Source of the DNA: Burkholderiales bacterium
GTDB lineage: Bacteria; Pseudomonadota; Gammaproteobacteria; Burkholderiales; SG8-39
DNA: 5,459 nt
Direction of reading: 5' to 3'
Assembly (NCBI GenBank): GCA_029266935.1
Contig: JAQSVY010000121.1
Coordinates: forward strand, 1-5,459
In this document: piece after piece, positions 1-5,459 of the stretch
How positions within the stretch are numbered: the stretch's first letter is position 1
How the letters are laid out: every line of letters begins with the position of its first letter
Translations under genes and position numbers: made by a program
Notes under the pieces: model-generated
Seen by the model: only the letters and a program-made list of their open reading frames with translations
Database searches by the model: none
What the model was told of the DNA's origin: nothing

Positions 1-374
1 TGGCGCTCGCCAATGCGCTCGGCGCCGAGCTCGGCGAGGATCTCGTCGAAGCGCTTGCCGCCGAAGTTGAAGGTCTCGGCGTAGGTGCGGTCGCCCAGCC
101 CGAACACGCCGTAGCGAACGTGCGACAGGTTCGGCCGCTCCTTCTGCAGCTGCTCGTAGAGCGCGCGCGCGTTGTCCGGCACGTCGCCCTGGCCGTAAGT
201 CGATGTGCAGACGAGGAAAACGCCTTCTCGCGAGAACACCGAGACGTCGGCCTTCTCCATGAGCAGCGTCTCGACCGTCGTGTCGCCATCGTCGAGCGCG
301 AGCTCCATTTCCTGCGCGCACAGCTGCGCCGTGCCGGTCATCGTGCCGACGAGGATGGTGATCTTGATCGCCAT
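1..374 (-). CDS. Flavodoxin / MioC-like FMN protein, 3' end cut by window edge
   Basis: Reading the minus strand from the ATG at 374-372 gives 124 residues before the window ends, so the C-terminus is missing (flavodoxins are usually about 140-175 residues). The start MAIKITILVG is the first beta strand. It is followed by the FMN-phosphate loop TMTGTAQ (residues 11-17), a second flavin loop STYGQGDVPDN (58-68) and a third, GLGDRTYAETFNFGGK (92-107). Together these define a short-chain flavodoxin fold. The role is cytosolic one-electron transfer through bound FMN; the partner is unknown. It is divergent from boxR with only 51 bp between the start codons, so the two may share control. No clear Shine-Dalgarno precedes the ATG, and the predicted promoter would give a leader of only a few bases. 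A link to the box monooxygenase is inference only. The family call is confident; the specific function is not. Confidence 0.85.
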   Translation of the reverse strand, partial: MAIKITILVGTMTGTAQLCAQEMELALDDGDTTVETLLMEKADVSVFSREGVFLVCTSTYGQGDVPDNARALYEQLQKERPNLSHVRYGVFGLGDRTYAETFNFGGKRFDEILAELGAERIGER

Positions 375-403
375 TGACCCGAAACTATATTGCAGCCTAC
401 AAT
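374..403 (+). promoter_or_regulatory. Predicted sigma70-type promoter for the box operon
   Basis: TTGACC (374-379) and TACAAT (398-403) each match the -35 and -10 consensus at 5 of 6 bases, with an 18-bp spacer. The -35 touches the start codon of the divergent flavodoxin gene. Transcription would begin near 410, about 16 bases before the boxR ATG at 426. This argues against the in-frame upstream ATG at 390, which lies inside the promoter. Prediction by eye only. Confidence 0.5.
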
Positions 404-413
404 CTCCGGTCAA
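384..413 (-). promoter_or_regulatory. Predicted sigma70-type promoter for the flavodoxin gene
   Basis: On the minus strand, TTGACC (413-408) and TATAGT (389-384) each match the -35 and -10 consensus at 5 of 6 bases, with an 18-bp spacer. Transcription would start near 377, only about three bases before the ATG at 374, implying a nearly leaderless message. The element lies entirely across the boxR promoter on the other strand. Prediction by eye only. Confidence 0.45.
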
Positions 414-421
414 GCAATATA
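386..421. promoter_or_regulatory. Candidate BoxR operator: inverted repeat plus central palindrome
   Basis: A perfect 8-bp inverted repeat, TATATTGC (386-393) and GCAATATA (414-421), is separated by 20 bp. A second, tighter palindrome, ATTGCAGCCTACAAT (389-403), pairs at 6 of 7 positions and contains the boxR -10 element. BoxR/BzdR regulators are known to repress box/bzd promoters by binding short TGCA-containing repeats near the promoter and to be released by benzoyl-CoA; the left arm here contains TTGCA. Position over both promoters fits repression. Assignment to BoxR is inference. Confidence 0.5.
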
Positions 422-425
422 CTTC

Positions 426-1180
426 ATGAATGCCCCCTTAACCACAGAGCAGCAGGAGACCGCGTACCTGGCGCGCCTCGGCAACCGCGTGCGCGCCTGG
501 CGCACGAGCCACGGCACGACGCGCAAACAGCTCGCCGCCGCCTCCGGCGTCTCGGAGCGCTACCTCGCCCAGCTCGAGGCCGGCGAAGGCAACATTTCGG
601 TGCTGCTGCTGCGCAAGGTGGCGCGCGCCATGGGCGTGACGGTCGAGAGCCTGGTGCGCGAGGAGCACGCGCAGGAGAAGCCGATCGCCCTGGTCGGCCT
701 GCGGGGCGCCGGGAAGTCCACGCTCGGGGCAAAACTTGCTGAAGCCTTGAAGATGCCCTTCATCGAGCTCGATCGCGAAGTCGAGAAGGAAGCCGGGGCG
801 AAGCTCGGCGAAGTGTTCGCCATGTACGGCCAGGATGCCTACCGCCGCTTCGAGCGTCGTGCCCTGGAGCGCGTGCTCGCGCATGAGAGCCGCGCCGTGA
901 TCGCTACCGGCGGCAGCCTCGTCACCGATTCCAACAACTACCGGCTGCTGCGCGAGCGCTGCCTGTGCGTGTGGCTGAAGACCTCGCCCGAAGAGCACAT
1001 GGCGCGCGTCATCGCCCAGGGCGACATGCGTCCGTTCAAAGGGCGCTCGGCGGCGCTCGAGGAGATCCGCAAGCTCCTCGAGGACCGCGACGACCTCTAC
1101 GGCCGCGCCGACGCAGTCCTCGACACCTCAAGGAAATCCACGCGGGCAAGCCTCGCCGAACTCCGCTCACTGGTCACCCC

Positions 1181-1184
<4 letters not shown>
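426..1184 (+). CDS. boxR: BoxR, benzoyl-CoA-responsive XRE/shikimate-kinase-like regulator
   Basis: The protein has 252 residues. Residues about 14-78 form an XRE/HipB-type helix-turn-helix, with TRKQLAAASGVSERYLAQLE (32-51) as its DNA-binding core. Residues about 86-250 form a shikimate-kinase-like domain with a Walker A loop GLRGAGKST (91-99), FIELDREVE (112-120), AYRRFERRAL (138-147), ATGGS (160-164) and a lid-like DMRPFKG (200-206). This fusion is the hallmark of BoxR and its anaerobic relative BzdR, in which the kinase-like part senses benzoyl-CoA instead of phosphorylating shikimate. Where shikimate kinases have GGG, this protein has GGS, consistent with a sensor role. The start at 426 was chosen over 390 because 390 lies upstream of the predicted transcription start. 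No obvious Shine-Dalgarno precedes 426. The stop overlaps the boxC start as ATGA, suggesting coupled translation. It probably represses its own operon. Confidence 0.93.
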
Positions 1185-4161
<2,977 letters not shown>

Positions 4162-4189
4162 GAAAGAGCTCTCCGAGTTCCTGAACGCC

Positions 4190-4570
4190 ATGCTCGAGGC
4201 CGAGCGCGCGGGCGCCAAGGCGCTGGTGGCGTTCATGGACGACTGGCCGCGCCACGGCGAGGAGTGGGCGGCGCTGCGCAAGGTGCAGGCCGACGAGGCG
4301 CACAACTGCTCGATGATCGGCGAGATGCTCAAGCGCACCGGCACGCCATACAGCCACGCCACCGGCGGGTTCTACGACAAGGCGATCGCCGTCAAGGACC
4401 CCAGCGAGCGCATCGCGTTCCTGATCCGGGGCCTGGGCTGGGCGGTCAAGGAGTTCGAGAAGGCGTTGCCGCGCATCGGGCGCGAGGACGTGCGCTATCT
4501 CATCCAGGGCATGCGCGACCGGCACCTACGCAGCATCGCGACCTGCAAGGCGCTCGTCCGGGCGCCTTAG
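4190..4570 (+). CDS. DUF6306-like small helical protein, last gene of the box operon; N-terminus uncertain
   Basis: From the first ATG this gives 126 residues. The pattern resembles DUF6306 proteins that I associate with proteobacterial genomes: LEAERAGAKALVAF (2-15), VQADEAHNCSMIGEML (32-47), ATGGFYDKAIAV (57-68), SERIAFLIRGLGWAVKEFEK (72-91) and MRDRHLRSIATC (108-119). It should form about four helices, with no signal peptide or membrane segment. Carboxylate and histidine positions (E3/E5, D35-x-x-H38, E88/E90, H112) faintly recall a ferritin-like diiron bundle, but the last helix lacks a full E-x-x-H, so metal binding is speculative. The frame stays open upstream to 4070, and residues encoded at 4157-4189 (TEKELSEFLNA) look like a genuine first helix, yet no ATG, GTG or TTG lies there; only CTG at 4181 is near-cognate. 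No Shine-Dalgarno precedes 4190. It starts 28 bp after boxB, so is probably cotranscribed. The function is unknown. Confidence 0.75.
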   Translation: MLEAERAGAKALVAFMDDWPRHGEEWAALRKVQADEAHNCSMIGEMLKRTGTPYSHATGGFYDKAIAVKDPSERIAFLIRGLGWAVKEFEKALPRIGREDVRYLIQGMRDRHLRSIATCKALVRAP

Positions 4571-5398
4571 GTAGGCGCTGCTCGTCGCGGCGCGGATTTC
4601 CCGCTGCGGCACTGCAATCGCGATATTGCGGCTGCGGAAAGCCTCGAGGATGGCCTGGTTGATCTCGCCCGTCGCGGGCACGTAGTCGGTGACCTCCACC
4701 CAGGGCGCCACGGCGAACACGATGCCGGCGTCCGACAGCCGTCGCACCGCGACGAGGGGCGCCGGGTCGTCGAGGACGCGGGAATTGGCGCGCAGGGCCT
4801 CGACGATGACGGTTTCCGCGAGCCCCACATCGGTGTCGTGGGCCAAGGTCACGTCGAGCGAAAGCTGCCGCACGGTGCCGTAGTTGTGCAGGATCTCGCC
4901 GACGATCTTGCGGTTCGGGATCACCACGCGCGAGCGGTCGGCGTGGCCGAGGGTGGTGGTGAAGAGCCTCACCTCCAGCACCTCCCCTTCCTCGCCGACG
5001 ATCGAGATGTAGTCGCCGACGCGGAACGGGCGCGAGAAGATGATCGTCAGCCCGGCCACGACGTTGCCCAGCACGCCCTGCATGGCGAGCGCGATGCCCG
5101 CGCCGGCGATGCCCAGGCCCGCGATGAGCGGCAGCAGCTCCACGCCGAGGTTCTGCAGGGCGATGATGACGAACAGCGCGAACACCAGCGCCTGCGCCAG
5201 ACGCTCCGTCAGCGCGCGCGCCGGCGGCTCGAGCTGGAACTTGCCGAGCGCGCGGCGCAAGGCCCGGCCCGCCCAGCGCGCGGCGAAGACCCCGGCGGCG
5301 AGGATGACGAGCGCCACGACCAGCTTCGGCCCGAACCTGAGCGCCAGATCGACGGCGGTCGTCGTCATCTGGTCCACGACCTTCAGTTGCTCTCCCAT
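4526..5398 (-). CDS. Small-conductance mechanosensitive channel family protein (MscS type)
   Basis: The protein has 290 residues, close to E. coli MscS (286). MscS channels are homoheptamers in the inner membrane that open under membrane tension and release solutes during hypo-osmotic shock. Predicted membrane helices are TM1 (about 24-41), TM2 (66-85) and TM3 (89-122). TM3 has the glycine/alanine-rich pore pattern AGLGIAGAGIALAMQG (93-108) and then the signature SRPFRVGDYI (122-131). A beta domain follows (GEEGEVLEVRLFTTTL, 135-150; VVIPNRKIVGEILHNY, 158-173), then an alpha/beta C-terminal domain to about 265 and a polar tail. A good Shine-Dalgarno lies six bases before the ATG, supporting this start. 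It faces the box operon and overlaps the 3' end of the DUF6306-like gene by 45 bp, with the tail as the overlapping part. No functional link to benzoate metabolism is apparent. Confidence 0.93.
   Translation of the reverse strand: MGEQLKVVDQMTTTAVDLALRFGPKLVVALVILAAGVFAARWAGRALRRALGKFQLEPPARALTERLAQALVFALFVIIALQNLGVELLPLIAGLGIAGAGIALAMQGVLGNVVAGLTIIFSRPFRVGDYISIVGEEGEVLEVRLFTTTLGHADRSRVVIPNRKIVGEILHNYGTVRQLSLDVTLAHDTDVGLAETVIVEALRANSRVLDDPAPLVAVRRLSDAGIVFAVAPWVEVTDYVPATGEINQAILEAFRSRNIAIAVPQREIRAATSSAYLRRPDERLAGRDAA
4562..4578 (+). terminator. Short GC hairpin at the end of the box operon, weak terminator candidate
   Basis: GCGCCT (4562-4567) and AGGCGC (4573-4578) form a perfect 6-bp stem around a 5-base loop that contains the TAG stop of the DUF6306-like gene. 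No run of T follows on either strand, so it does not meet the usual intrinsic terminator pattern. It also lies inside the coding region of the opposing MscS gene, so it may be incidental. Confidence 0.2.
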
Positions 5399-5404
5399 TT
5401 CACG

Positions 5405-5409
5405 CTCCC
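5405..5409 (-). promoter_or_regulatory. Ribosome binding site of the MscS-type gene
   Basis: On the minus strand GGGAG (5409-5405) precedes the ATG at 5398 by six bases (CGTGAA). It is the clearest Shine-Dalgarno in the window and fixes the MscS start. Confidence 0.65.
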
Positions 5410-5427
5410 GTTTCTTAGAATCGCATC

Positions 5428-5459
5428 ATGAAGCTCGCGCCCGCGAAAGTCGAGATTGA
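5428..5459 (+). CDS. Possible start of a divergent gene, cut by the right window edge
   Basis: An ATG at 5428 opens a frame, MKLAPAKVEI, that runs to the window end without a stop. It is divergent from the MscS-type gene with 29 bp between the starts. TAGAAT (5416-5421) matches the -10 consensus at 5 of 6 bases and lies six bases upstream, so a leaderless or near-leaderless message is possible. I see no convincing -35 at the proper distance and no Shine-Dalgarno. Ten residues are too few to name a family. The alternative is that this is just the upstream region of the MscS gene. Confidence 0.35.
   Translation, partial: MKLAPAKVEI

Noticed and set aside
120..377. Plus-strand open frames opposite the flavodoxin
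   Set aside because: The minus strand carries all three FMN-binding loops of a flavodoxin; the plus-strand frames have no recognisable features.
390..425. Upstream in-frame ATG at 390 that would extend BoxR by 12 residues
   Set aside because: It lies between the predicted -35 and -10 of the box promoter and ahead of the likely transcription start; the added residues do not look like a family N-terminus.
965..1180. In-frame upstream extension of BoxC beginning inside boxR
   Set aside because: It is boxR read in another frame, arginine- and proline-rich, while the recognisable BoxC N-terminus begins at 1181 with an ATGA overlap.
4838..5431. Plus-strand open frame opposite the MscS-type gene (197 codons)
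   Set aside because: It is extremely rich in Arg, Asp, Glu and Gln with no domain; the opposite strand encodes a clear MscS protein with a good ribosome binding site.

Overview
The window looks like chromosomal DNA from a GC-rich aerobic bacterium, most likely a betaproteobacterium (Rhodocyclales or Burkholderiales type). This rests on its content: a boxR-boxC-boxB block, the core of the aerobic CoA-dependent benzoate ('box') pathway, with strongly GC-ending codons. I cannot place it at genus level from the sequence.

Layout from left to right. Positions 1-374 (minus strand) hold most of a flavodoxin-like protein whose C-terminus runs off the left edge. A 51-bp gap (375-425) separates it from the divergent box operon. 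The gap carries two fully overlapping promoter-like elements, one per strand, and palindromic sites likely to bind BoxR. The plus-strand operon is boxR (426-1184, XRE/shikimate-kinase-like regulator), boxC (1181-2749, ring-opening lyase), boxB (2749-4161, diiron benzoyl-CoA epoxidase), then a small helical gene resembling DUF6306 (annotated 4190-4570, though its reading frame extends upstream). R-C and C-B are joined by start/stop overlaps, so the block is probably translated from one message. At the right, a minus-strand MscS-type mechanosensitive channel gene (4526-5398) converges on the DUF6306 gene and overlaps its 3' end by 45 bp. A possible further plus-strand gene starts at 5428 and is cut by the window edge.

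How the genes work together: benzoyl-CoA (made by a ligase not in this window) is epoxidised by BoxB. BoxC then hydrolytically opens the 2,3-epoxide to 3,4-dehydroadipyl-CoA semialdehyde and formate. BoxR is expected to repress the operon until benzoyl-CoA accumulates. The usual reductase partner BoxA is not in the window; after boxB comes the DUF6306 gene, and the divergent flavodoxin is a speculative alternative electron carrier. The MscS gene appears unrelated housekeeping.

The known part is a standard box cluster. The points most worth a second look are the interlocked promoter/operator, the DUF6306 gene (possible ferritin-like fold, no canonical start for its conserved-looking N-terminus), and the compact BoxC with low-GC patches. 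No RNA genes, CRISPR arrays or insertion sequences were seen.
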